Part shown: positions 34,373 to 43,989 of the stretch, in pieces
How positions within the stretch are numbered: the stretch's first letter is position 1
Layout of the letters: every line of letters starts with the position of its first letter
Origin: Balneolales bacterium
GTDB taxonomy: Bacteria > Bacteroidota > Rhodothermia > Balneolales > Natronogracilivirgulaceae
Direction of reading: 5' to 3'
Assembly (NCBI GenBank): GCA_007132975.1
Contig: SLNO01000005.1
Span: forward strand, 1 to 51,510
DNA: 51,510 nucleotides
Translations under genes and position numbers: made by a program
Notes under the pieces: generated by a model
Told to the model about the DNA's origin: nothing
Seen by the model: the letters and a program-made list of their open reading frames with translations, nothing else
Database searches by the model: none

Positions 34373-35125
34373 TCATGGCTTGTGCGGCACCTCCAGCGCA
34401 TCCAGCAAATCGGTATATGAGGAAAAAATCAAATCGGCGAGGTTCGGGTCGGGAAGCCGGTCCCCCTTGTGGTACCAGGCCGTCTTCCAGTCGCAGCTAT
34501 GCGCACCCGCTATATCGGAAACGTAGGAATCACCTACATAAAGCAGGCTGGATGGCTTGACACCGGCTTTTTCGGCAGCAAATTCGAATATGCGTGGATG
34601 GGGTTTCAGGTGTCCCACTTCCTCGGAAATGATCAGGTCACGGGTATGGCGGTTCAGGGAAAAATACTCAAACTTTTTCTTTTGGACGAAGGTAAAGCCA
34701 TTGGTAACGATGCCGGTCGGGTACTTGCGTGAAACCTGTATGAGGGCATCGCGGGCGCCCGGGATCCAGTCCCAGTGCCGCGCATAGCACTCCATGTAGA
34801 CCTGGTCCACTTCGCGCCAGTCCGGCGCCTGCACCCCCAGTTGCCGGAACGTCTGCTCGAAACGCAGGCGGCGCAGTTCCGACTGGCCCACCTCACTGTT
34901 GCGGTACGCCTCCCACAGACGATAGTTGATCCGGGCAAATTGGGAGGCCAGCTCCAGTGGATCGACCTGCTGCAGTTCCGTGTACTGGGTCCACACATCC
35001 ACCAGGGCACGCTCCTGTGCCCTTTTGTGGTCGATCAGCGTGTCATCCAGGTCAAAAAAAACATACCGCACCTTGGTGAAGTCGGGTCTGACAGGCTGCG
35101 ATTGGGAGTCCATAATAGCTTTCAT
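34373..35125 (-). CDS. HAD-family hydrolase (YjjG-like nucleotidase type)
   Basis: A haloacid-dehalogenase phosphatase of about 250 residues. Motif I is [12 protein letters not shown] (nucleophile and acid/base Asp), motif II IVTNGFT, motif III the Lys of [13 protein letters not shown], and motif [14 protein letters not shown]. The helical cap between motifs I and II places it in subfamily I. YjjG relatives remove phosphate from pyrimidine nucleotides and non-canonical ones, but the substrate here is not proven. ATG 35125 or 35113 is the likely start; the longer frame to 35239 crosses into the divergent promoter region. It lies 109 bp upstream of purL, so the two may be co-transcribed. Confidence 0.88.
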   Translation of the reverse strand: MKAIMDSQSQPVRPDFTKVRYVFFDLDDTLIDHKRAQERALVDVWTQYTELQQVDPLELASQFARINYRLWEAYRNSEVGQSELRRLRFEQTFRQLGVQAPDWREVDQVYMECYARHWDWIPGARDALIQVSRKYPTGIVTNGFTFVQKKKFEYFSLNRHTRDLIISEEVGHLKPHPRIFEFAAEKAGVKPSSLLYVGDSYVSDIAGAHSCDWKTAWYHKGDRLPDPNLADLIFSSYTDLLDALEVPHKP

Positions 35126-35194
35126 TTTTACGGAAAAACTAAAAATAAGAGGTTGCCGGACCTTTCCATAATGAAAAAACGTTTTTCTGACAGA

Positions 35195-35208
35195 GAGTTG
35201 TCCAACTC
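35195..35208. promoter_or_regulatory. Perfect 14-bp inverted repeat between divergent genes
   Basis: GAGTTG-TC-CAACTC lies in the 156-bp gap between the HAD phosphatase (minus) and redoxin (plus) genes, where an operator would control both. No T run follows, so it is not a terminator. Could be chance. Confidence 0.25.
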
Positions 35209-35281
35209 CCGCTGATATGGCAATCCATCTTCCAATCAATTATCTTGGCTATTTCCATAAACACAAAAAAATACGTTTTCT

Positions 35282-35842
35282 ATGGCACGCACCCCATCCA
35301 ACATGCTGGAGCTCGGTACGAAAGCTCCCGATTTTTCACTGCCCGACCCGCACGGGAACATCTACTCAAGAGATCAAATCGTCGGCAAGCACGGCCTGCT
35401 GGTGGTATTCTACTGCAACCACTGCAAGTTCGCCAAGCACATCCGTGACCGTTTCACACAGGTCTCTTCGGAGTACATCAACAAAGGGATCGGCATCGTG
35501 GCCATCAACTCCAACGACATTGAGAACTACCCGGAAGATTCCCCGGAAAAGATGGCCGAAGAGAGCAAGATCTACGGCTACCCTTTCCCGTATCTGTTCG
35601 ATGAAAGCCAGGACGTGGCCCGGGCTTATAATGCCGCCTGCACTCCTGATTTCTACCTGTTCGACACGGACCTGAAGCTGGTCTACCGCGGCCAGTTCGA
35701 CGACAGCCGTCCGGGCAACAACGAACCTGTCACCGGAGCGGATCTCAAGGCAGCCATGCAGGCGCTGGTGGATGGCGGCACGCCCACGCCGGATCAGAAG
35801 CCCTCGCTCGGATGCAACATAAAGTGGAAAGAACAGGCCTGA
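35282..35842 (+). CDS. Thioredoxin-fold redoxin (AhpC/TSA type, CNHC)
   Basis: A 186-residue thioredoxin-fold protein: GTKAPDFSLPDPHGNIYS opens like AhpC/TSA redoxins, and the active-site motif is FYCNHCKFAKHI near residue 45, a CxxC pair with Asn-His between. IVAINSNDIENYP and TPDFYLFDTDLKLVYRGQFD (with the cis-Pro before DF) continue the fold. There is no signal peptide, so it should act in the cytoplasm as a thiol oxidoreductase or peroxidase. Its TGA stop overlaps the AGGAGG ribosome-binding site of the next gene, so the two are probably translated together. Confidence 0.88.
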   Translation: MARTPSNMLELGTKAPDFSLPDPHGNIYSRDQIVGKHGLLVVFYCNHCKFAKHIRDRFTQVSSEYINKGIGIVAINSNDIENYPEDSPEKMAEESKIYGYPFPYLFDESQDVARAYNAACTPDFYLFDTDLKLVYRGQFDDSRPGNNEPVTGADLKAAMQALVDGGTPTPDQKPSLGCNIKWKEQA

Positions 35843-35852
35843 GGAGGGTGCC

Positions 35853-37538
35853 ATGAAGCTGCTTGTGTCGTTGCTCTCGCTGATCCTTGCCGGTCTGCTG
35901 TCCCTCCCTGATGCCGCTGCACAAGCGAATCACGATGCCCCGCAATCGGGCTGGGTGGATATCACAGCCGATTACAACCTGCCCGAAGGGATCCGGGTAT
36001 TCAATGAGGATGCACTCAAGGCCTGGTACATCGAAGTGGACATGACCAGCGAGGATTACATCCTCCATCCCTACATCTCCTCAAGCAAGGGCCTGCCTGC
36101 CTTCTCGCGGGAAGTGGGATCCATCGCCGCCATCAACGGCGGGTACTTCTCCGGCAGCACGTCCCTGTCCACCATCGTCTATCCCGGCGGCGAGATCCGC
36201 GCGCAGAACCCATCCGTTCTCAGCCGAACGGTCGATGGCACCTCCCGCAATTACCATATCTCACGCGGACATTTCGGGGTGATGACCGACCGGAGCATGA
36301 GCGTGGACTGGATATACCACTTCGGCGGGGCCATCGGCGACATGTACCGTCTGGAGCAGGCCATTCCCAATCTGCGCGGCACGCCAGCACCGGCGCCAAC
36401 CCGCGACGACGGCACTCCTTTTGAAGATCTGCTGGTGGGAATCGGCGGCGGGCCCGTTCTTATCAAGGACGGCGAGATCAACATCACCTTCACCGAGGAG
36501 CTGATATGGGGCGGTATCGGCGAATTCAATGAGCGCCGCGCGCGCACCGCCGTCTGCTACACCGATGACGACCGCGCCCTGCTTTTCGTCGCCAACGAGA
36601 GCCCCGGCATGGCCTTCGACAAGCTGGCCGACGTGCTGTTCGACCTCGGCTGCCATGAAGCCCTCAACCTGGACGGGGGCGGGTCCACCCACATGACCAT
36701 CGGTGACCAGCTGGTCAACTACCCGTTCGTGAACCGCCAGATCCCTACCATCCTGGCCGTCGTGCCCGTCGATTCGGTCCGCTTTCCCGAAGAACCCCTT
36801 GAGGAGGTGATCCTGGACACTGAAATGGACGATGTGACCGTCACCGACGGCTGGTTTGCAACGGCCAACCCCGGCTTCTACGGCGAATCGCCTTCGCTTG
36901 TTGTGCCCGCCGGCGATGGCAGTGAGACGGTAACCTACCTTCCGGATCTCAGGCCCGGACACGAGTATGCCATCTCGGGCTGGTGGGTCGCTTCCTTCAA
37001 CCGCACCAGGGACACGCCCTACATCGTGCATCATCTGAACGGGGTGGATACCGTTCGCGTGGACCAGTCCACAGACGGGTCCAGGTGGGTGGATATCGGC
37101 ACGTGGTATTTCAGCGGCAGCGCATCAGACATGGTCGTCATTACCAACGACGCCTCCGGAACCGCATCGCCGAGCTACGCGGTTGCCGATGCTGTGCGCT
37201 TTGTCCTGACCGGCAATCGTGTGGATGAGACCTCCGCAGAGAGCCCGTCCGGCCGGGTATCGCGGGACTTGCCCGGCGAGATTGAGCTGGGACAAAACTA
37301 CCCGAATCCGTTCAACCCGGTGACGGTCATCCCTTTTTCACTTCCCGAAGCCGCCCATGTGCGTATTACCGTTTACGATCTGCTCGGCAGGCGCGTGGCC
37401 ATGGCTGCGGACAGCCGCTACCCTGCGGGATCGCATCAGGTAGCGTTCGATGCGTCCTCACTCCCCAGCGGAATGTACCTCTATGAACTGACTGCCGGTA
37501 CCATGCGCCTTCATAACCGCATGTTGCTGGTGAAATAG
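35853..37538 (+). CDS. Secreted phosphodiester glycosidase-family protein with T9SS sorting domain
   Basis: A 561-residue exported protein. A signal peptide (LLVSLLSLILAGLL, cleaved after AAAQ) is followed by a NAGPA-type phosphodiester glycosidase domain, about residues 50-310. Its marks are SIAAINGGYFSG, LVGIGGGPVLIKDGE, ARTAVCYTDDDRALLFVA and CHEALNLDGGGSTHM. A beta domain like the C-terminal module of golvesin (residues about 325-450) comes next. The last 84 residues are a type A sorting domain ([28 protein letters not shown]). NAGPA removes GlcNAc from phosphodiesters in animals; bacterial relatives probably act on wall or capsule glycans. An AGGAGG at 35842-35847, five bases before ATG 35853, overlaps the redoxin stop. 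Confidence 0.9.
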   Translation: MKLLVSLLSLILAGLLSLPDAAAQANHDAPQSGWVDITADYNLPEGIRVFNEDALKAWYIEVDMTSEDYILHPYISSSKGLPAFSREVGSIAAINGGYFSGSTSLSTIVYPGGEIRAQNPSVLSRTVDGTSRNYHISRGHFGVMTDRSMSVDWIYHFGGAIGDMYRLEQAIPNLRGTPAPAPTRDDGTPFEDLLVGIGGGPVLIKDGEINITFTEELIWGGIGEFNERRARTAVCYTDDDRALLFVANESPGMAFDKLADVLFDLGCHEALNLDGGGSTHMTIGDQLVNYPFVNRQIPTILAVVPVDSVRFPEEPLEEVILDTEMDDVTVTDGWFATANPGFYGESPSLVVPAGDGSETVTYLPDLRPGHEYAISGWWVASFNRTRDTPYIVHHLNGVDTVRVDQSTDGSRWVDIGTWYFSGSASDMVVITNDASGTASPSYAVADAVRFVLTGNRVDETSAESPSGRVSRDLPGEIELGQNYPNPFNPVTVIPFSLPEAAHVRITVYDLLGRRVAMAADSRYPAGSHQVAFDASSLPSGMYLYELTAGTMRLHNRMLLVK

Positions 37539-37569
37539 CACAATTTACACCAACATTACCCCCTCACCC

Positions 37570-38961
37570 ATGCCCTTTTTCTCACGACTTCGGATGCCTG
37601 CCGCGACGCTTGCACTTGCGGCGGCACTCCTGCTACCGGCTTCTTCGCAGGCCGGCACTCCTCCGCCCAGCCAGTACATCCACCAGATGATCGACACCAT
37701 ATCGATTGACAGCCTGAGAAAGCACATACAGGTACTCGAAGATGCCGGCGGCACCCGAAGCCGCATCTCCTTTACTCCCGGCAAAGACAGCGCCGCCGTC
37801 TATATCAAGGAGGTATTCGATCGCATGCCTGGCCTCACTTCGGTTTATTTCGACACCTTCTATGTTGCAGGGGCCGCCCCGCCGTTCAATACCATGCCCC
37901 AGGTCAATGTGGTGGCCACCATTGAAGGCTCCGTCTATCCCGACTCCTACTATGTGATAGGCGGGCATTTTGACTCCACAGCCGACCGGGACGATGACTG
38001 GAACAATGCCGCCAACTGGCAGACCATGGAAGCACCCGGAGCCAATGACAACGGCACCGGCGTTGCGGCCGTGCTGGAGCTGGCCCGTGTGCTTTCCGAT
38101 CCGAAAATTGGTTTCCAACCCGATTACACCCTGGTCTTTGTGGCCTTTGGCGTGGAAGAGCGGATCCCGCAGGCCATCAGGGCCACCAACAACAACACCA
38201 GCCATGTGGGAAGCCGCCACTTTGCCCAGCGCGCCGCCGCCAACAACGACGACATCCGCGGCATGATCTCCATCGACATGATCGGCTACAACGACAACAA
38301 CATGTACACTTCGCTGGTGATGTATGCAAACGCCATGGTGGACGAATCCGTGCAGCTTGGCTCCCGGTTTGTGATAGCCAACATCGACTTTGGCATCAGC
38401 CTGACCATGAATTCGCCTCCGTTTGCCCGCGGCGCTTACAGCGATCACGATGTTTTCGCCCAGGCAGGGTATCCCGCCGTGCTGGTCATCGAAAATGCAC
38501 CGCCGTGGAATTCCAACCAGTTCTACACGGCCAACCCCTACTACCATAAAACCAGTGACACGTGGGACAAAATCAACATGGAACTGGTGCGCAAAGTGGC
38601 GCAGCTCAACCTGGCGACCGTTGCATGGTTCGGCGGCCATGTGGACACATCGGCCGATGATCCCGGGGCTCCGGATGAGCTGGTAGAACGCTTCACGCTC
38701 CTGGGCAACTATCCCAACCCGTTCAATCCACTCACGAACATCACCTTTGAACTCTCGCAAACTTCTGAAGTGGTTTTATCCGTTTATGACATTACCGGTC
38801 GCCGGATTGCCACGCTGGTGAACGAGCATATGCCGCCCGGACGCCATTCGGTGCCTTTCGAGGCGTCGATCGGCGGACGCAACCTGTCCAGCGGCATGTA
38901 CCTGTACCGACTTTCCAGTGGGAATCAGACAGAAGCCGGCAAAATGCTCCTGGTCAGGTAG
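37570..38961 (+). CDS. Secreted M28-family zinc aminopeptidase with T9SS sorting domain
   Basis: An exported metallopeptidase of 463 residues. After the signal (ATLALAAALLLPASSQA) the M28 domain shows its five zinc ligands in order: His of VIGGHFDST, Asp of PGANDNGTG, Glu-Glu of FGVEER (catalytic base and ligand), Asp of SIDMIGYND and His of YYHKTSDTWD. SDHDVFAQAGYPAVLV is also typical. The final 87 residues are the T9SS type A domain ([32 protein letters not shown]). It probably trims peptides outside the cell for uptake. It follows the phosphodiester glycosidase gene by 31 bp in the same orientation. Confidence 0.93.
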   Translation: MPFFSRLRMPAATLALAAALLLPASSQAGTPPPSQYIHQMIDTISIDSLRKHIQVLEDAGGTRSRISFTPGKDSAAVYIKEVFDRMPGLTSVYFDTFYVAGAAPPFNTMPQVNVVATIEGSVYPDSYYVIGGHFDSTADRDDDWNNAANWQTMEAPGANDNGTGVAAVLELARVLSDPKIGFQPDYTLVFVAFGVEERIPQAIRATNNNTSHVGSRHFAQRAAANNDDIRGMISIDMIGYNDNNMYTSLVMYANAMVDESVQLGSRFVIANIDFGISLTMNSPPFARGAYSDHDVFAQAGYPAVLVIENAPPWNSNQFYTANPYYHKTSDTWDKINMELVRKVAQLNLATVAWFGGHVDTSADDPGAPDELVERFTLLGNYPNPFNPLTNITFELSQTSEVVLSVYDITGRRIATLVNEHMPPGRHSVPFEASIGGRNLSSGMYLYRLSSGNQTEAGKMLLVR

Positions 38962-39047
38962 CGCACAGCGCGTCCACCCGCATCCAACACCCCAAAACGC
39001 ATCCACAAAAAATCTCCACGTGACCCGGCCGCATCCCGGAAGAAACC

Positions 39048-39773
39048 ATGTCCACTGGCATCATGTCCCGACGCACCAAACCCGAGCGATACAAGGATCT
39101 TCTTTCACTGCCTAATGTTCTGGACCTGCATCATTACAGCGAAGGGGATTATGCCCCGGTGCGTGGGAACTGGCGGAACGTATTTGGGAATGACCGGCCT
39201 GTCACGCTGGAGCTGGCCTGCGGCAAAGGGGAATACTGCCTCGGATTGGGTGCGCGCTATCCTGACCGCAACTTTCTGGGCCTTGACATCAAAGGGGACC
39301 GCATCTGGAAGGGTGCCAGGCAGGCGCTGGATGCCGGGCTCGAAAATGTGCGTTTCCTGCGCACCCGAATCGACCATCTGCCCAACTATTTCGCCCCGGG
39401 AGAGGTCGACGAGATCTGGATAACCTTCCCGGATCCCTATGAGAAGAAGTCGAAAAAGCGCAAGCGTCTCACGCACCCCGTTTTCCTGAAACGATACGAC
39501 CGCATACTCCGTCCGGGCGGGCTCATCCACCTGAAAACCGATAGTGATGAGCTTTATGCCTTCACGCTGGATGTTTTGGCGATATTGAATCTGCCGGTGA
39601 GGCAACAGGTGCCCGATCTTTACCGTTTGGATAATATGCCTGATAATCTCGATATTCAGACCTATTATGAGAAACAGCATTTGTCCAGCGGGCGTACCAT
39701 AAAATATGTTGCTTTCACGCTGAACGATGGGGTTTATGCACCTGTTTCGGAGGAGATAGAAAAGCTTTCATAA
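39048..39773 (+). CDS. trmB: tRNA (guanine-N7-)-methyltransferase
   Basis: Methylates N7 of G46 in tRNA using S-adenosylmethionine. The SAM loop is [15 protein letters not shown] near residue 55. [16 protein letters not shown] follows it, and the hallmark of TrmB is [19 protein letters not shown] near residue 125. [19 protein letters not shown] completes the Rossmann core. Length 241 from ATG 39048; an ATG at 39063 would drop five residues. It is a housekeeping gene inserted in a run of secreted hydrolases, all on plus, without an obvious terminator on either side. Confidence 0.94.
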   Translation: MSTGIMSRRTKPERYKDLLSLPNVLDLHHYSEGDYAPVRGNWRNVFGNDRPVTLELACGKGEYCLGLGARYPDRNFLGLDIKGDRIWKGARQALDAGLENVRFLRTRIDHLPNYFAPGEVDEIWITFPDPYEKKSKKRKRLTHPVFLKRYDRILRPGGLIHLKTDSDELYAFTLDVLAILNLPVRQQVPDLYRLDNMPDNLDIQTYYEKQHLSSGRTIKYVAFTLNDGVYAPVSEEIEKLS

Positions 39774-39868
39774 AATTTTTTGCGTGCATGAATTTGACCC
39801 GTGGCAAACTTTATCACATGGTGATTTACAGAACTCCTGACTACCCTCAACGACTCAAAACAATCAAG

Positions 39869-42814
39869 ATGATTTTTTCCCAATACAGCTTTTCCACTTA
39901 CAAGCGCAGTGTGCTGAGTGCTGTAAACAGGGGGGTATCCATTGCCCTTATCCTCTCTCTTACACTCCTGCTGGCCGCCGGAACAGCCGCCGATGCCAAC
40001 GCATCAGATACGTCGACGGAACGCCAGGCCAATGCGCTCTTCCAATTTACCGTGCAAAAACAGGCGGGTGACACCTTCCAACGCGGTGACGCAGTGGCCA
40101 TCCAGCCGGATTTGCAGCTGCTTGATGCATCGCTTGCCGAGGGTATGGAGTTCATCATTCCATCACTGCTGGGTGATGATGACCGCTATCGCGTTACTGC
40201 TGTCCGCGAGTTCCTGGACGGGTTTGTATCGGTCAGTGCCGTGCACACCGAATCACCCTACGACCATGTGAGCTTCTCCTATGATGTTTCCAGCGGATTG
40301 CTTCTGGGAAGCGTCCATCAGCATACCCGGGACCGAAGTTTCCGGATTCTTCCGCAATCGGAAGCGTTCCGCAAAGCGGCCCCGGGTGCCGGTGATTCTC
40401 ACCTGCTGAAATACCGGGATCCTGAGAATGAGGACATCCTTCCATGCGGGGTCGACCACGAGCTCAGTGAAAGCGCGGCCAACCACAAGCACTATCATGA
40501 TCCATACAGCCAGAGCCATGTCCATTCAACCTTCGACATACAGTCATCCGGGGTGACCGGTCCGGTACCGATCGATCTTCTGATTGTATACACCGTGGCG
40601 GCCGAAAACTGGGCCAACCAGAACGAGGGCAATATCCAGCTGCTCATTTCGGAAATGATGAACATTTCGCAACGGTCCATGGACAACAGTGAGGCAAACA
40701 TCGAGCTTCGTGTAGTGCATACACTCAGGACAACCTATGAGGAGACGGGCGACGATGCCAGGACCGACCTGTTTCGCCTGACCAGTTCTCCCAGTTTCAA
40801 TATCGGCAACGAATACCAGGGGTATATGGATAACGTACACACCCTGCGCAACCAGCACGGTGCCGACCTGGTATCCATATTGACAACTAATTCCGATGTT
40901 GGCGGACTGGCCTTCCTGCTTGGCAACCTCACAGGATCGCCGCAGCTTGGGTTCTCCCTCAACCGTGTGCAGCAGATGACCAGCACAACTACATTTGTGC
41001 ATGAGATTGGGCACAACATGGGCAATGCACACAGCCGGAATCAGCGACGCAATGCCGCCGGGGTCTTCGGCGGGATTTTTGATTACTCAACCGGATGGCG
41101 TTTTACCGGCAGCTCCGGTTCATCCTATGCCACCGTTATGACGTACAATGAAGCACCGGATCAATCATTCAGTTCGGGTATTGAACATTTCTCCAATCCC
41201 GAAGTGAGCTTTGACGGCCGGAGTACCGGAAGCTACAGCGGTGGAAACGCGCCGGCTGATAATGTGCGCAGCATGATGTATACCCGGAATGTGGTTGCCT
41301 CCTACCGACCGACCCAAACAGATCCCCCCCTGGCATCTCTGGACAATTCCCTCATACAGATCGATGCCAATTTCGGTGAGAAGCAGGAAATTCAGGTTAC
41401 CCTTACCAATGACGGCAACAGTCTGCTGTACTGGACGGCCGATATCAGCTATCCAGAGCCATCCGTGCCCGCAAAAATCGCATTTTCTGAGAACCAAGGA
41501 TCGGGCCTGGAGGGCCCGCAACGACCGGCGATCAATGCCGGCTATCCTTTCTTCAATACAGAAGGTGATCGTCTTATCCGGCATGCAGATGGTCCCCGGT
41601 ACAGCTCAGCACCTGCTGCGGCTGGCGTTCAGGGCGAACTGAACAGAACCACCCTGGCTGATGGTGAGCTTGACACAGGGTACGAAACAAGCAGCGAAGT
41701 GCCGGGAAATATTGTCTACCAGACCGATTTTGACCTCGCCTTCCTTCTTGGGGAGTCGGCAAACTACCTTACCCTGGAAAGCTGGACCGCATTACCCAGA
41801 AGCGAAAACAACCAGTTTATACTGACAAAGGAAAATCCAAGGTCATCGCTGCTGAACATGCGGCTTGAGCCGCGCCCGGGTCTCGAGTCGGGTCGGCTCA
41901 CAGGCGTTACCGCGCCATTTTTTGGTCCGCTTACCTCCCAGGGGTACTCGATATCAATGGATCTGCACCTGCCCGAAATGGATACCCAGAACCAGTTCCA
42001 CATCATCCTGGAAGAGCCATCACGCGACAATCTTACGGCCTGGGTATGGTTTGATGATGGAAAGATCATTATTCGGAATCAGATAACATCCGAAGGCCTC
42101 GATTTCTTTGATTTCGGGATACCCTATCCGGTGGATGAGTATTTTAACTTCGAGATACGCACCGATCCTCTCAATGATCGCATTCTCTACTTTGTCAACG
42201 GGGGGGAGGTTCTTGACGGCAATCTGTACGGGGGTTCCGCACCGGAAAGCGTTATCCTTGCACATCTGAACTACCAGACAGAGGAAGTCTTCGACATCGA
42301 CAATTTTCATGTATCGGCGCTGCAAACACGTGAATTCCCCCGCTTCCAGTACCGAAAACAGTCCGGTGGCATCGCTGCGGGTTCAAGCGGCCAGATCACT
42401 TTTGACGTGATCGCCGAACGTCCGCGCGATGGTGTCTACGAATTTGACCTGGTTATCAACACCAATGACGCTTCTAATCCGCAGTTCAAGATTCCAGTTC
42501 GATACGAGGTGGGTGGTGCGCCGGTATCATCAGAAATGGAAGAGATAGCCGGCGAATTCCGACTGAACCAGAATTATCCGAATCCGTTCAACCCCTCCAC
42601 CACCATAACGTACGCCATCCCTGAACAGAGTGAAGTTCGTCTGGAAGTGATCAACATCAATGGTCAGAGGGTGGCCACGCTGGTGGATGAAAATCAGCAC
42701 GCCGGGGACCACAGTGTCACGTTTGACGCTGGCGGGCTGGCTAGCGGCGTGTACCTGTACCGACTGCAGGCCGGCTCATTTACTAAGACTGCGCGGATGG
42801 TCCTGGTGAAATGA
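39869..42814 (+). CDS. Secreted reprolysin-like zinc metallopeptidase with T9SS sorting domain
   Basis: About 981 residues from ATG 39869. The N-terminal hydrophobic stretch ([16 protein letters not shown]) is a signal peptide preceded by an unusually long n-region; the frame is open to ATG 39788. A propeptide-like domain reaches to about residue 230. The catalytic domain follows: [17 protein letters not shown] at its start, then the zinc motif [13 protein letters not shown] near residue 378, with YATVMTYN as the Met-turn region, as in M12B/reprolysin-like bacterial peptidases. Further beta domains fill 480-890. The last 82 residues are a type A sorting domain ([32 protein letters not shown]). 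Its end overlaps the convergent radical SAM gene by 32 bp. Confidence 0.9.
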   Translation: MIFSQYSFSTYKRSVLSAVNRGVSIALILSLTLLLAAGTAADANASDTSTERQANALFQFTVQKQAGDTFQRGDAVAIQPDLQLLDASLAEGMEFIIPSLLGDDDRYRVTAVREFLDGFVSVSAVHTESPYDHVSFSYDVSSGLLLGSVHQHTRDRSFRILPQSEAFRKAAPGAGDSHLLKYRDPENEDILPCGVDHELSESAANHKHYHDPYSQSHVHSTFDIQSSGVTGPVPIDLLIVYTVAAENWANQNEGNIQLLISEMMNISQRSMDNSEANIELRVVHTLRTTYEETGDDARTDLFRLTSSPSFNIGNEYQGYMDNVHTLRNQHGADLVSILTTNSDVGGLAFLLGNLTGSPQLGFSLNRVQQMTSTTTFVHEIGHNMGNAHSRNQRRNAAGVFGGIFDYSTGWRFTGSSGSSYATVMTYNEAPDQSFSSGIEHFSNPEVSFDGRSTGSYSGGNAPADNVRSMMYTRNVVASYRPTQTDPPLASLDNSLIQIDANFGEKQEIQVTLTNDGNSLLYWTADISYPEPSVPAKIAFSENQGSGLEGPQRPAINAGYPFFNTEGDRLIRHADGPRYSSAPAAAGVQGELNRTTLADGELDTGYETSSEVPGNIVYQTDFDLAFLLGESANYLTLESWTALPRSENNQFILTKENPRSSLLNMRLEPRPGLESGRLTGVTAPFFGPLTSQGYSISMDLHLPEMDTQNQFHIILEEPSRDNLTAWVWFDDGKIIIRNQITSEGLDFFDFGIPYPVDEYFNFEIRTDPLNDRILYFVNGGEVLDGNLYGGSAPESVILAHLNYQTEEVFDIDNFHVSALQTREFPRFQYRKQSGGIAAGSSGQITFDVIAERPRDGVYEFDLVINTNDASNPQFKIPVRYEVGGAPVSSEMEEIAGEFRLNQNYPNPFNPSTTITYAIPEQSEVRLEVININGQRVATLVDENQHAGDHSVTFDAGGLASGVYLYRLQAGSFTKTARMVLVK

Positions 42815-43730
42815 CATGGCGCACACCCTGGCTGGTGCCTCGCGCCAGCAGGGTGTTCATGACCTGCTGTTTCACTTCCGGATGTTTCTTCCTGCCCCAT
42901 TGCGGAGCTATCAGCATATGCGGCGGGGCGCTTCCTGACATTCTTGCTATTGCTATATCAGACCGGAGCAGCTCAAGGAAGTCGCTGACCAGCTCCACCC
43001 AGTCATCAAACGTAAACGTGCGGAAAGGAGTGTCATAGTACTCCCGGGCGAGCACCGTGCCCTTCAAAACCTGCAGCTGGTGCAGCTTCAGATAATCCAC
43101 AGGAAGCTCCGACACCACTTGAGCCGTATTCAGCCAGTGGGCGCGGTTTTCGCCGGGGAATCCGAAAATGAGATGGGCCCCGATATGTATGCCACGTCCC
43201 GACAACCGCGACATGGCCTCCGTGACTGCTGAAAAATCATGCCCTCTGTTGATGCGCTTAAGCGTGGTGTCGTAAACCGATTCAATGCCGACCTCCACTG
43301 CCACGTAGTGCCTGACGGACAGTGACTCCAGCAGGGCAACAACCGGCTCCTGCAGGCAGTCGGCCCGTGTGCCAAGTACCAATCCGTCAATTTCCGGGTG
43401 TTCCAGGGCCTCTGCATAACACTGCTCAAGCTTCTCCACCTCGGCATAGGTGTTTGAGTAGGCTTGAAAATAGGCAAGGAAACGCTCGGCACCGTATCGC
43501 ATCCTCTGTGAATCCACTCCCTGACCTATCTGCTCGGTAATGGATTTGCGACGATCGAGGTACTTGGGGACAAAACTACGGTTATTGCAATAGGTGCATC
43601 CCCCCTCTGCAACCGTGCCGTCGATGTTCGGACAGGTAAATCCCCCATCCACCGAGACTTTGTACGTAACGGCTTTGAAACGGCTCTTCAGGTAGTTGTA
43701 GTAGTCGTTGTAAGGTCGGTTTTCGGCCAT
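42783..43730 (-). CDS. TIGR01212/YhcC-family radical SAM protein
   Basis: A 315-residue radical SAM enzyme of the YhcC family, whose reaction is not settled. The N-terminus has the family start [19 protein letters not shown] followed by [18 protein letters not shown], where the cysteines bind the 4Fe-4S cluster. [23 protein letters not shown] and [15 protein letters not shown] are the later barrel strands. [15 protein letters not shown] is typical of the group. Its last 32 bases overlap, in antisense, the end of the metallopeptidase gene; both reading frames are intact there. It has 259 bp of featureless spacer on its left in transcription terms. Confidence 0.92.
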   Translation of the reverse strand: MAENRPYNDYYNYLKSRFKAVTYKVSVDGGFTCPNIDGTVAEGGCTYCNNRSFVPKYLDRRKSITEQIGQGVDSQRMRYGAERFLAYFQAYSNTYAEVEKLEQCYAEALEHPEIDGLVLGTRADCLQEPVVALLESLSVRHYVAVEVGIESVYDTTLKRINRGHDFSAVTEAMSRLSGRGIHIGAHLIFGFPGENRAHWLNTAQVVSELPVDYLKLHQLQVLKGTVLAREYYDTPFRTFTFDDWVELVSDFLELLRSDIAIARMSGSAPPHMLIAPQWGRKKHPEVKQQVMNTLLARGTSQGVRHVISPGPSAQS

Positions 43731-43989
43731 TGGTCGCTTTGCGAAACAAAATGATACCCGGAATGTGGTGCTCCAGTGCCACTTCAGCCATCATCTAAGA
43801 CACGGTGCTCATGACAGGTTATACTGTGGATGCGTTTCTTCTCGACTCATCTGCCCAAGCGCATGGATCAGGCGGTTAACTCTGCAATGATACAAAAAAA
43901 AGTGCTTTTTCGCCTGCCTGCAATTTTCGGGATGATGTGGTATGGCATGGCATTGCCATAACGGCGGCCGCTATTCCCGTAACGGCGGC

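Noticed and set aside
34264-34401. N-terminal extension of PurL by 46 residues
   Set aside because: The added part is low-complexity and unlike PurL, whose conserved sequence begins at MSQLRF.
37633-38760. A 375-codon minus-strand frame opposite the M28 peptidase
   Set aside because: A shadow of the M28 gene, whose zinc ligands are all present in the plus frame.
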